Origin: Candidatus Heimdallarchaeota archaeon LC_2
Lineage (GTDB): Archaea; Asgardarchaeota; Heimdallarchaeia; Heimdallarchaeales; Kariarchaeaceae
Assembly: GCA_001940725.1 (NCBI GenBank)
Contig: MDVR01000109.1
Coordinates: 1 to 26,086 of the forward strand
DNA length: 26,086 nt
Direction: 5' to 3'
A model generated the notes under the pieces. The model made no database searches. It was not told the DNA's origin and was given only the letters and a program-made list of their open reading frames with translations. A program made the translations under genes and the position numbers. This document shows positions 7,936 through 16,164 of the stretch, in pieces. How positions within the stretch are numbered: the stretch's first letter is position 1; every line of letters starts with the position of its first letter.

Positions 7936-10519
7936 TTCAGAACCAATTGATGCAGATTCTCAGTATGAAACATCATTTACTAAAGAAATGAAATTTGGTT
8001 TTTCAAATTATGCAAAATATGTTATTTCTGATCGAGCTATACCTGATGCTCGTGATGGATTAAAGCCAGTACACAGAAGAATACTTTGGGCAATGAATCA
8101 GATTGGTCTTGGTCCAAGATCTCCCTTCAAAAAATGTGCACGTATTTTTGGAGAAGTTACTGGTAAATATCACCCTCATGCAGGTGGGGTTTATGAATCA
8201 TTAGTAAGACTTGCTCAAGATTGGTCTTTGCGCTACCCCCTCGTTCAACCTCAGGGGAATTTTGGAAGTATTGATGGATTACCTCCAGCAGCAATGCGTT
8301 ACACGGAAGCAAGATTAAACAGAATCTCACTTGAATTAATGGAAAATATTTCAGAAAGAGTTGTAGAATTTATTGATAATTTTGATGGTGAAGAAAGAGA
8401 ACCTACGGTTCTCCCTGTAAAGATCCCCCATCTATTATTGAATGGATCTTATGGTATTGCAGTAGGAATTTCTTCCAATATCCCTCCCCATCACTTAAAT
8501 GAATTAATGTCTGCGTGCATTGCAATCATTGATGATCCCCAAATTTCTGTGGATGATCTAATGACTCATGTCACAGCTCCAGATTTTCCAACTGGAGGTA
8601 CAATTATCGGTCTCAGTGGAATTAGGTCTCTGTACCTGACTGGTCGAGGTTCTATGCGAATTAGATCAAAAATTCATTTAGAGACAAATGAAACTCACAA
8701 AGTCTCACCGTCCCGTCTCGTGGTTACTGAAATACCTTACCTTCAAAATAAAGCAACAATCATTACACAAATATCAAAGCTAATTGATGATAATTCATTA
8801 AGGGGTGTAATGGATGTAAGGGACCTTTCTAAAGAAGATATAAGAATAGAAATAGATATTGATGAACAATATGCGGATGATCTGGGAGTAAAAACCATAC
8901 TCGGTCAATTATACAAGAAAACAAATCTTGATACATTGTTTCATTCACGTATGACTGCTTTTGTTTATGGAAGACCCATGACACTTACCCTCAAAAAAGC
9001 TCTTGCAGTTTTCTTGGACTTCAGGGAAACTACTATTCGAAATATCACTCAAGAGGAATTAGATAAGGTTGCAGCAAGGATCCATATTTTGGAAGGACTA
9101 ATAATCGCATCTGATCATATTGATGCTGTAATTGCATTAATTCGAGCCTCAGAAAGCAGATCCGCTGCACATACTAATTTAAAAGACAAGTATGCGCTCT
9201 CCGATATTCAAGCTAAAGCTGTTTTAGATATGACTCTTGCACGTCTTGCGCGTGTTGAACAAACTGCTTTAGTTGATGAGCTTGAGACAAAAAATGCAGA
9301 TAAAGCTCGATTAATGATGATTTTACATGATCGACCAACTCTTCTTGAACTAATGCGAAATGAATTTGAGGATATCAAGAAGAAACATTCTGATAAAAGG
9401 CGAACAAACCTTGTAGAAATGGACGATGTCTTGACTTCGAGTGAGCGTCCAATATTACATCGACGTAATTTATTAATTACTTCAACTGGAGAAGGTTATC
9501 TCCGTGCTTTAGATTATACTAAATTTAAGACTCAAGGAAGAGGTGGTCGTGGAGTTATTGGGGTTCCATTGGGGACTGATGAAAAGTTGTTTGATATGAT
9601 GATAGCATCAAATATGGATGACTTACTCCTTATAACTCATAATGGTATTATACATCTAATCCCGGCTTATGAAATTCCTGAGGCTAAAAGCCGAACAAAT
9701 AAAGGAAAAACAATCAAACGATTCCTTCCTGTTGAAGGTAGCATTGTCAAAGTAGTAAATATTGAACATGACCAATTTGTTAAGGAAAAAGTGTTAGTTA
9801 CAATTACTAAAAATGGAGTGATTAAACGAACAACCCTGGACAAATATGCCAACATAAGACGAACAGGAATTAAATGTTTGAATTTAAGAGGTGAAGATGA
9901 AGTTGTAGATGCTTTTGTTACTGATGGCAATTCGTTTATTTTCATAGCCTCTAAAAAGGGACAAGCAGTAGTATTTGATGAAACCAAAGCTAGGGCTATG
10001 GGGCGTGTCGCTGGTGGGGTAAGGGGAATGAGGCTCAGGGTTGGTGATGAAGTAGTATCATCTTTTGCCATTCCTAAAGACCAGCTTGATCAAACTTCTA
10101 TTTTAACCGTTACTGAGAGAGGATATGGCAAACGAACAATTTTGACCAAATATCGATTTACAAATCGAGGAGTTCGAGGGGTAATCAACATGAAAATTAG
10201 AGAAAAAAATGGAGATGTTGTCATTTCAATGCCGATGCCAATTGTCGCAGGGTCTTCAAATATCTCTTTAGTAAACTCAGATGGTGTTCTAATTAAAGTT
10301 AGAGTCAAAGGTATCAGAAACATGGGTCGATCAACAATGGGTGTACGAGTTATGCGTATTGTTGGCGATCAGAAACTTCTAATGGCAACTTCTATTGTAG
10401 ATGAAAATGTTGAAATTCTTGAACAAGCAGAAATAGATCTTGAAGATCCTATTGATGATGGTGAAGAAGATGAATTTGAAGTACTTGAAGATTCCAATGA
10501 TATTGAAGAAGCAGAATAA
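7928..10519 (+). CDS. gyrA: DNA gyrase subunit A
   Basis: This 863-residue protein is the DNA-breaking and DNA-wrapping half of gyrase. The catalytic tyrosine is Y125 beside R124 in AAMRYTEARL, preceded by the usual PQGNFGSIDG. The C-terminal domain has the six-blade pinwheel repeats and a gyrase box at 536-542 (QGRGGRG, compared with QRRGGKG in E. coli), so it is gyrase rather than topoisomerase IV. The quinolone-interaction loop is unusual: YHPHAGGVYE (81-90) is one residue shorter than the bacterial PHGDSAVYD and lacks its serine. The protein ends in a strongly acidic tail. The start ATG overlaps the gyrB stop by 8 bp, so translation is coupled. The stop is 15 bp from the convergent TetR gene. 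Confidence 0.96.
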   Translation: MSDSEPIDADSQYETSFTKEMKFGFSNYAKYVISDRAIPDARDGLKPVHRRILWAMNQIGLGPRSPFKKCARIFGEVTGKYHPHAGGVYESLVRLAQDWSLRYPLVQPQGNFGSIDGLPPAAMRYTEARLNRISLELMENISERVVEFIDNFDGEEREPTVLPVKIPHLLLNGSYGIAVGISSNIPPHHLNELMSACIAIIDDPQISVDDLMTHVTAPDFPTGGTIIGLSGIRSLYLTGRGSMRIRSKIHLETNETHKVSPSRLVVTEIPYLQNKATIITQISKLIDDNSLRGVMDVRDLSKEDIRIEIDIDEQYADDLGVKTILGQLYKKTNLDTLFHSRMTAFVYGRPMTLTLKKALAVFLDFRETTIRNITQEELDKVAARIHILEGLIIASDHIDAVIALIRASESRSAAHTNLKDKYALSDIQAKAVLDMTLARLARVEQTALVDELETKNADKARLMMILHDRPTLLELMRNEFEDIKKKHSDKRRTNLVEMDDVLTSSERPILHRRNLLITSTGEGYLRALDYTKFKTQGRGGRGVIGVPLGTDEKLFDMMIASNMDDLLLITHNGIIHLIPAYEIPEAKSRTNKGKTIKRFLPVEGSIVKVVNIEHDQFVKEKVLVTITKNGVIKRTTLDKYANIRRTGIKCLNLRGEDEVVDAFVTDGNSFIFIASKKGQAVVFDETKARAMGRVAGGVRGMRLRVGDEVVSSFAIPKDQLDQTSILTVTERGYGKRTILTKYRFTNRGVRGVINMKIREKNGDVVISMPMPIVAGSSNISLVNSDGVLIKVRVKGIRNMGRSTMGVRVMRIVGDQKLLMATSIVDENVEILEQAEIDLEDPIDDGEEDEFEVLEDSNDIEEAE

Positions 10520-10534
10520 ATAGTATACACTGAT

Positions 10535-11095
10535 TTAAATTTTAAAAAATTGAATTAGATAATCTTTAATCTCCTCTAAATCAGATATCCGGTTAAAAAA
10601 TAATGATTGATACATCATACCATCTATTGTCGCCAATAATAGGGTTGCTCTCTTATGAGGATCTGCAGTACCACTGTGTGTAAATAAAAGAGCAGTTCTT
10701 TCTGTGATTTGTTTGTATATCTTTTTGTATTCCTTTTTTATTATCTCTGATATCTGGGGTTCTGCCATAGATCTAAATACCATCTGCCAAAATAATTTAT
10801 TTTCTTTAAGATTAGTAAACCAAGCATTAATCATACTCCGACCGATTTCTGAAGGCTCTAAACCATCAACTTCTGATAATTGATTCATAGAATCAAGAAA
10901 ATTTCTCATCTCGTCAACTAAAATAGATTTGACTAATTCTAATTTTCCATCGAAATAGCTGTAATATATGGTGCTCTTGGCTATACCAACTGCCTCCGCA
11001 ATTTGATCCATCGTTACCCCATTATACCCATACTTCACGAAAAGTGGTAAACTTTGAAGTTGGATCTTTCTTCGCATTGAGTTTTGTGTATTCAT
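10535..11095 (-). CDS. TetR/AcrR-family transcriptional regulator
   Basis: This is a 186-residue one-component regulator. The N-terminal helix-turn-helix covers ~27-48 (TMDQIAEAVGIAKSTIYYSYF), including the near-invariant STIYYxYF. The rest is an all-helical ligand and dimer domain without a recognisable ligand signature. It is divergent from an acyl-CoA dehydrogenase, with a large palindrome in the gap, so it probably represses itself and that gene. By analogy with FadR-type TetR proteins of archaea and bacteria, an acyl-CoA could be the ligand. That is inference from context only. The ATG has a weak AGGAA just before it, and a TATA-like box lies ~20-27 bp upstream. Confidence 0.9.
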   Translation of the reverse strand: MNTQNSMRRKIQLQSLPLFVKYGYNGVTMDQIAEAVGIAKSTIYYSYFDGKLELVKSILVDEMRNFLDSMNQLSEVDGLEPSEIGRSMINAWFTNLKENKLFWQMVFRSMAEPQISEIIKKEYKKIYKQITERTALLFTHSGTADPHKRATLLLATIDGMMYQSLFFNRISDLEEIKDYLIQFFKI

Positions 11096-11112
11096 TTCCT
11101 ATTCACATTTCT

Positions 11113-11122
11113 ATGATATAAT
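11113..11122 (-). promoter_or_regulatory. Candidate TATA box of the tetR gene
   Basis: On the minus strand ATTATATCAT lies about 23 bp before the TetR ATG, consistent with a leaderless or near-leaderless transcript. Confidence 0.4.
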
Positions 11123-11152
11123 ATTGTTTAATATTCTCACTAATAAAATTTT

Positions 11153-11184
11153 TCAAACTATTCAGTTCGAACTGATTAGTTTGA
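11153..11184. promoter_or_regulatory. 32-bp near-perfect palindrome, likely TetR operator
   Basis: The core TCAGTTCGAACTGA (11162-11175) is a perfect palindrome. It is flanked on each side by one mismatched base and then by matching arms (CAAACTA on the left, TAGTTTG on the right, plus a T/A pair), so 15 of 16 base pairs match. It can also be read as two abutting 12-bp sites of the form AACT-N4-AGTT, which suits binding of two TetR dimers. It lies ~30 bp upstream of the tetR TATA box and ~220 bp from the acyl-CoA dehydrogenase promoter. Confidence 0.7.
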
Positions 11185-11400
11185 TTTATACTTTTATCAT
11201 ATTATATTTTATCTGAAATCACTGATTTCTTTTGTCTCATTGCGTGAAAACTTATTTAGGGTCAATCACAACAAAAAGCTAAGTGATTGTAAAAAATGGT
11301 TAAAATTACCGCGCAATGTAGAAAAATGTATCATTCTGTATGATTTTTTCTGTTTTCTTTTTTTTAATTTCATATAAGTAGTAATTCAGTAGGCAATAGG

Positions 11401-11410
11401 TTAAATATAA
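11401..11410 (+). promoter_or_regulatory. TATA box of the acyl-CoA dehydrogenase gene
   Basis: TTAAATATAA is centred ~30 bp before the ATG at 11436, which has no Shine-Dalgarno, so the transcript is probably leaderless. The rest of the 340-bp gap (11185-11400) has no further feature I can support, apart from a weak ATCAT/ATGAT inverted repeat near 11330-11344. Confidence 0.5.
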
Positions 11411-11435
11411 CAGATGAGTAAATTTAATCAATAAG

Positions 11436-12878
11436 ATGTCATCTATGGAATCTCTTGAAACTATTGCAAATTCCGGTAGTAGAAAATTAATAGAATACTA
11501 CGGAAAAAAATTAGGTCGTGATGAAGAAAATATTACAACATTTTTTGCTCTTCTAGATACGATTGAAGAAATAATGGAAACTAAAGTACGTCCTTATATC
11601 CATGAATGGGAAGAAAAGGGGGTTCAACTAGTCGATGGGAAAGTTATCCTACCTCCCAAAATGGAGTCAGCTCTCAATGAATTAATTAAAGAAAATGAAC
11701 TCTATTCATTTTTTATCCCAGAAAAACATGGAGGATTTGGATATGAGACCCTATTTAGTCACGGTCTTAGCGAACTAATGACAAGGTATGATATACCATT
11801 GCAAATGCTAACTACAATATCTCTTTCTGTTTTAGAGGCTTTGGTCGTTTATAATCGGCCCGAGTATGAACCATACATTCAGAATTTTATGGAAGGGAAA
11901 AATACAGGCTACGTTGCATTTACTGAAGCTGGTGCAGGTTCTCACCTACAAAATATCAAAGCTACTTCAGTATTGGAAGGTGATGAGTATGTTTTGAATG
12001 GTACCAAAATTTTCATTTCTAATGGGGGTTACGCCAATGCAGGCTTATTCTTAGCCCGAAATATGGTTGACGGCAAAGAAGCAGGCACAAATGTACTTTA
12101 TGTTGAAGGTTTTGATGGTATTACAACCTTGCGACTGGAAGATAAATCTGGTTTACATGCAAATCCTACAGCTCAGCTATTGTTCGAAGATGTTCGTGTA
12201 CCTAAAGAAAATATTATTGGTGAAGTTGGTGATGGCTATCGAAAAGTATTGGAACGGCTAATGGGTATGCGTGTGGGAGTAGTGGCCCAAGGATTGGGTG
12301 CGTCAGCAAGAGCCTTAGAATTAGCTAAAAGCTATGCTGAAGAACGAGTACAATTTGGAAAACCAATTATCTCATTTCCTGGGGTTTCTCGAAAGATTGA
12401 ACATATGGAAACACAACTCCCTAGGCTTCGAGCCTATGGTTACTTGGCTTCTTATACATTAGATCGATATTATTATGGATGGATTCCAGCTGATATCAGT
12501 GCTACAGGGTCTGCAGCGGAAGAAACAGCTGCGAAAATGTTTGCATCTCCAATTTTAACCGGTATGGCACACTATTTTGCCAGCGCAGCAAAACTTTATG
12601 TAGCGGAAATTACTAATTCATTATTATATGATGCACAACAGATTTTTGGTGGAAATGGATTTGTTTCAGAATATGAAATTAACAAAATAGCAAGGGATGT
12701 ACGGGTGTTGCCGGTGTATGAAGGTACTTCAGAAATTCATGATTGGTTAATTGGAAGATCTCAACAAGCTATGCAAATGCTTCCAAAATTTGAACGAACT
12801 TCTTTATCATTTAATGGCAAAACCATGTACGAAGAAATATTAGCAACACGATTTCCAGGTATATTTGACAAAATATAA
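11436..12878 (+). CDS. Acyl-CoA dehydrogenase
   Basis: This 480-residue FAD enzyme oxidises an acyl-CoA to the 2,3-enoyl-CoA and passes electrons to an electron-transfer flavoprotein. Visible marks are the FAD-contact loop TEAGAGS (163-169, usually TEPGAGS), the QIFGGNGF segment (402-409) and the catalytic base E429 in VYEGTSEIH. The Glu position matches short/medium-chain type enzymes rather than isovaleryl-type. It is longer than the usual ~380-residue short-chain enzymes, with ~70 extra N-terminal residues and a ~35-residue C-terminal extension. Chain-length preference cannot be read from the sequence. It faces the TetR regulator across the operator gap and is convergent with the carboxyltransferase gene, which fits fatty-acid or branched-chain amino-acid degradation. 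Confidence 0.93.
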   Translation: MSSMESLETIANSGSRKLIEYYGKKLGRDEENITTFFALLDTIEEIMETKVRPYIHEWEEKGVQLVDGKVILPPKMESALNELIKENELYSFFIPEKHGGFGYETLFSHGLSELMTRYDIPLQMLTTISLSVLEALVVYNRPEYEPYIQNFMEGKNTGYVAFTEAGAGSHLQNIKATSVLEGDEYVLNGTKIFISNGGYANAGLFLARNMVDGKEAGTNVLYVEGFDGITTLRLEDKSGLHANPTAQLLFEDVRVPKENIIGEVGDGYRKVLERLMGMRVGVVAQGLGASARALELAKSYAEERVQFGKPIISFPGVSRKIEHMETQLPRLRAYGYLASYTLDRYYYGWIPADISATGSAAEETAAKMFASPILTGMAHYFASAAKLYVAEITNSLLYDAQQIFGGNGFVSEYEINKIARDVRVLPVYEGTSEIHDWLIGRSQQAMQMLPKFERTSLSFNGKTMYEEILATRFPGIFDKI

Positions 12879-12945
12879 TTTAATTAAACATTCAATTTTT
12901 ACAATTTAATTTCCAAATAAGAAATACGCGGAACTAACTTTTTCC

Positions 12946-14547
12946 TTAGAGTGGCATATTGCCATGTTTTCTCTTCATCCTAGTCTCACGTTTGGTTAAC
13001 AAAGGCCAAAGGGCTTCAATGATTCTTGGACGAGTCTCAGATGGCATAATTATTTCGTCAATATGACCCAATTTTGCAGCTGTGAAAGGTGAATAGAATT
13101 CAGCCTTATAATCGTCTTGTAATTCTTCGTTAAGGGCCTCGGGATCTTTTGCTTTGGCTAATTCTCTTCGGTATAAGATTTTAACAGCACCTTGAGCACC
13201 CATCACTGCTATTTCTGCAGTTGGCCAAGCAAAATTAACATCTGTTTGAAGGTGTTTTGAAGCCATAACAATATAGGCTCCGCCAAAGGCTTTTCGAACA
13301 ATAACTGTGATTTTCGGTACAGTTGCCTCACAATAAGCATACAATAATTTTGCACCATTTCTAATTATTCCCCCATGTTCTTGAGCCAAACCTGGTAAAA
13401 ATCCAGGAACATCTACGAGGGTAATAATTGGAATATTAAACGAATCACAAAATCTAATAAATTTTGCTCCCTTAATACTTGCATCTATATCCAAAGACCC
13501 AGCAAGAACCTTTGGTTGATTTGCTACAATTCCGACAGTTATCCCATTCAAACGGGCAAATCCGACAATTATATTTTTTGCCCAATGTTCTGAGGTTTCA
13601 CAAAATTCACCATGATCAACAATTTCTTGTATGATTTGATTCATATCATAAGCTTCTTTGGGATCATCAGGGATCACTGAATTTAATTTTAATGATATTC
13701 GAGCTTTATCGTCACTAGCTTCTTTTACAGGTGGATCTTCTAAATTGTTTGCAGGAAAATATCCAATTAATTCTCTAACAAGCTTAATGGCTTCGAATTC
13801 ATCAACTCTTGTGAAATGAGCAACTCCCGATTTGAATGCATGGGTTGAGGAACCACCAAGTTCATCAAATGTAGCAGTTTCTCCCATTACTGTTTTCACA
13901 ATTTCAGGACCGGTTACAAACATGTGTGAGGTGTCTTCAACCATTATAATAAAATCGGTTAACGCAGGTGAATAAACAGCTCCTCCCGCACTAGGCCCCA
14001 TAATTACTGAAATTTGGGGGATAACACCCGATGCGTTAACATTTCTGAAAAATATTTCACCATATCCTGCTAAGGAGTCTACTCCTTCTTGAATTCTCGC
14101 TCCACCAGAATCGTTAAAACCAATAACAGGGGCACCATTTTTTAAGGCTTGATCATAAATATCTGTAATCTTTTTTGCATGAGCATGTCCGAGTGAACCT
14201 CCCATTATGGTAAAATCTTGAGAATATACATATACTAGTCGATTGTTAATTCTCCCGTATCCAGTTACAACCCCATCTCCATCTATTGGACCTTTGTTTC
14301 TCATTAAACCCACGGATTTATGTGAAATAAACATCCCAGTCTCTACAAAGGTTCCTGGATCCAATAGTCTGGCTAATCTTTCTCTTGCAGTGAATTTACC
14401 CTTATCATGTTGGGCTTTTATTCGTGCCTCTCCACCACCTTGCATTGCCATTTGACGACGTACTTTATAGTGATCAATTTTGTCTTCAGTATTTTTCAAA
14501 CTATGTTTTGATCCTGAAAGATTAGCTTCTTTTTTTGTTTTAACCAT
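12946..14547 (-). CDS. pccB: Acyl-CoA (propionyl/acetyl-CoA) carboxylase, carboxyltransferase subunit
   Basis: This 533-residue protein moves the carboxyl group from biotin to acyl-CoA, giving (S)-methylmalonyl-CoA or malonyl-CoA. The fused N- and C-terminal crotonase-like halves are complete. The two oxyanion regions are seen in [13 protein letters not shown] (184-196) and [15 protein letters not shown] (418-431). In actinobacterial enzymes the residue after GGAY decides preference (Asp in PccB, Ile in broader enzymes). Here it is Ile426, so broad or acetyl-CoA use is possible. The partners, biotin carboxylase and biotin carrier, lie ~5 kb away on the same strand. The ATG has only a weak GGTG site upstream. 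An AAATTTAAA at 14600-14609 is a possible TATA box. Confidence 0.93.
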   Translation of the reverse strand: MVKTKKEANLSGSKHSLKNTEDKIDHYKVRRQMAMQGGGEARIKAQHDKGKFTARERLARLLDPGTFVETGMFISHKSVGLMRNKGPIDGDGVVTGYGRINNRLVYVYSQDFTIMGGSLGHAHAKKITDIYDQALKNGAPVIGFNDSGGARIQEGVDSLAGYGEIFFRNVNASGVIPQISVIMGPSAGGAVYSPALTDFIIMVEDTSHMFVTGPEIVKTVMGETATFDELGGSSTHAFKSGVAHFTRVDEFEAIKLVRELIGYFPANNLEDPPVKEASDDKARISLKLNSVIPDDPKEAYDMNQIIQEIVDHGEFCETSEHWAKNIIVGFARLNGITVGIVANQPKVLAGSLDIDASIKGAKFIRFCDSFNIPIITLVDVPGFLPGLAQEHGGIIRNGAKLLYAYCEATVPKITVIVRKAFGGAYIVMASKHLQTDVNFAWPTAEIAVMGAQGAVKILYRRELAKAKDPEALNEELQDDYKAEFYSPFTAAKLGHIDEIIMPSETRPRIIEALWPLLTKRETRMKRKHGNMPL

Positions 14548-14613
14548 AGGAACACCATTTAGTCTGTAAAGCTTATTTCTAATATCTGTAAGGTAGTGTT
14601 TAAATTTACTTAC

Positions 14614-14630
14614 TAGGTATCAGTAGGTAT
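14614..14630. repeat. Short direct repeat upstream of pccB
   Basis: TAGGTAT occurs twice with a 3-bp spacer (10-bp period, one helix turn), 67-83 bp before the pccB start. It may be a regulator half-site pair. Support is weak. Confidence 0.25.
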
Positions 14631-14747
14631 ATACTTTAATCAACAAATTTCAATTTTCAATTATCATGCCATTCTGAATTGTTTTTATTCCATTTTTTAA
14701 TTAATTAGTTCGAGCTCCGTTAAATTCATGGAATTGTGAATCTAGAA

Positions 14748-14767
14748 AACAATAAAATTTTATTGTT
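14748..14767. promoter_or_regulatory. 20-bp perfect palindrome before the membrane-protein gene
   Basis: AACAATAAAATTTTATTGTT is a perfect 20-bp palindrome that overlaps the only TATA-like stretch upstream of the gene starting at 14806. It may be an operator covering the core promoter, or a short hairpin. Confidence 0.5.
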
Positions 14768-14790
14768 AAACTGAATTTATTATTATTCAA

Positions 14791-14796
14791 AAGGAG
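14791..14796 (+). promoter_or_regulatory. Strong Shine-Dalgarno site of the membrane protein
   Basis: AAGGAG ends 9 bp before the ATG at 14806 and fixes the start. This is one of the few genes here with a leader and a canonical site. Confidence 0.8.
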
Positions 14797-14805
14797 AATT
14801 ATTGA

Positions 14806-15468
14806 ATGTTTCAAATTTGGATCTTCTTTACATGGTTATTTGTAACAACTGGGGTAACTAATAAGCTTGTTACCAATTTACCAAATGGAATCAAATGGCA
14901 CAATGAAGCATTTAGAACTCTGAATACATATTCTGAAAAAATACCTTCATCAGTGAAACGATACTTACTAATAAATTCCTTATACTTGAGTTTATTAGTA
15001 ATTTTTACAATATATTTTTTATTTTATGAAATATTTACAGGACTTCTGAACCTTGAAGTGACAGAACTAATTGGTGAAGTGTTACTATTTATTGGATTTT
15101 CAATTCTATTATTTTTCGCAATAAAATTTGCAAATCCAATCATTTCATTTGTTTTCGTATTACTATTACATTCATTTTTCTCCCTGGTTTTACCTTTTAA
15201 TTTGTATGATATGCTTAATGATGGATCAGCTGAATTTGTAGGATCAGATGGAGAATATAATCCAAATAAGCTTTCAGAGTTAAGAGGATATAGTATCATA
15301 TATTGGCTAGGTATTTTGATTATTTTAATGGAGAGTTCTTTTATGAATATTGATTCTAAAGAATTTTTTAAAACGTCTATTCGATCAACCAAACTATATA
15401 AAAAAATCTTTTATGCATATATGCTCTCTTTCTTAATCCTTTGGTGTGTAATGAGCAGATTGATGTGA
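14806..15468 (+). CDS. Integral membrane protein of unknown function
   Basis: I do not recognise this 220-residue protein. Hydrophobic segments suggest five or six membrane spans: ~1-18, 53-80, 88-108, 110-130, 162-181 and 199-219. Between the fourth and fifth is a polar loop with a GSDGEYNPNK stretch. No catalytic motif, heme ligand pattern or transporter signature is apparent. The first segment is probably a true span rather than a cleaved signal, because no cleavage site is obvious. It stands alone: divergent from pccB and followed by a long non-coding gap. The strong ribosome site and the promoter palindrome suggest a real, regulated gene. Confidence 0.75.
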   Translation: MFQIWIFFTWLFVTTGVTNKLVTNLPNGIKWHNEAFRTLNTYSEKIPSSVKRYLLINSLYLSLLVIFTIYFLFYEIFTGLLNLEVTELIGEVLLFIGFSILLFFAIKFANPIISFVFVLLLHSFFSLVLPFNLYDMLNDGSAEFVGSDGEYNPNKLSELRGYSIIYWLGILIILMESSFMNIDSKEFFKTSIRSTKLYKKIFYAYMLSFLILWCVMSRLM

Positions 15469-16164
15469 GGATCTTGTAAAAACAAAAATATGAACCGTGT
15501 TGAAATAAATGATTTCATTTTACGTTTAGTTAGCCCTAAACGCAATTACACAGATTTATTAATTAATTCAGATGGATTTGTAATTAATTAGGTTAGGAAC
15601 TAAAAATCCCTTCCCCCATTACATTGATCTACAAAACCCCCATTGAGCCTCAGTTATGTAGATCATGTTAGGTGAGTAAAACTCACATCCCTCTGCAATA
15701 TATCAATACTTGCTCGAGTATATAAACTATGAACCTACTCTTATTTTCAGAGTACTACAAATATTTTGATTTGATTCTTCTTATATTTGCACTGAATTAA
15801 ATAATCAAGTGGATTTGAATAATTAGTATTTTATTTCGTGTTAATAATTAACACTGACAAAAGAACCAATAAGCTCAGATAAGACCCCAGTAATTACCGC
15901 TATTATGAAGAACTTCATACCAGATTTAATCAGAGAATTCCTAGCAAAATACCCCTTTAATACCCCCATTGTAAATAAAGTCCGACCGTTAACATAAACA
16001 TTCTTTCAAAAGAATAATGAAATTTGGTATTTGCTAAACCGACCCTATCAAATTTTAATAATAAGAGAATTATATTTCTTTATTTGATATTTGCGTAAAA
16101 TTTTAACTTATAATTTAATTTGATAACGTTAAATTTTCTTATACAAATAATATTCATTGAATAT
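15469..16164. other. 696-bp non-coding gap rich in inverted repeats
   Basis: No credible gene was found. A 33-codon ATG frame at 15490-15591 has no ribosome site. Inverted repeats seen are AAATGA/TCATTT (15507-15520), CGTTTAG/CTAAACG (15523-15542), TAATTAATT/AATTAATTA (15560-15590), TGATCTAC/GTAGATCA (15625-15665, 25-nt loop), GTGAGT/ACTCAC (15672-15686), GTGTTAAT/ATTAACAC (15838-15854), TATGAAG/CTTCATA (15904-15919) and ATTCTT/AAGAAT (16000-16015). CCCCCATT occurs at 15613, 15637 and 15963. No tRNA T-loop signature was seen. The region could hold a structured RNA near 15600-15700. Confidence 0.6.

Noticed and set aside
15490..15591. 33-codon open frame after the membrane-protein gene
   Set aside because: It has no ribosome site, is short, and overlaps several inverted repeats, so it is probably chance.
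16120..16164. Upstream TTG start for the alcohol dehydrogenase
   Set aside because: It adds only hydrophobic residues from AT-rich promoter DNA. Family homology begins at the ATG at 16165.
15469..16164. Search for a tRNA or other known RNA gene in the long gap
   Set aside because: No T-loop sequence, acceptor pairing or known riboswitch core was seen. Only generic hairpins remain.
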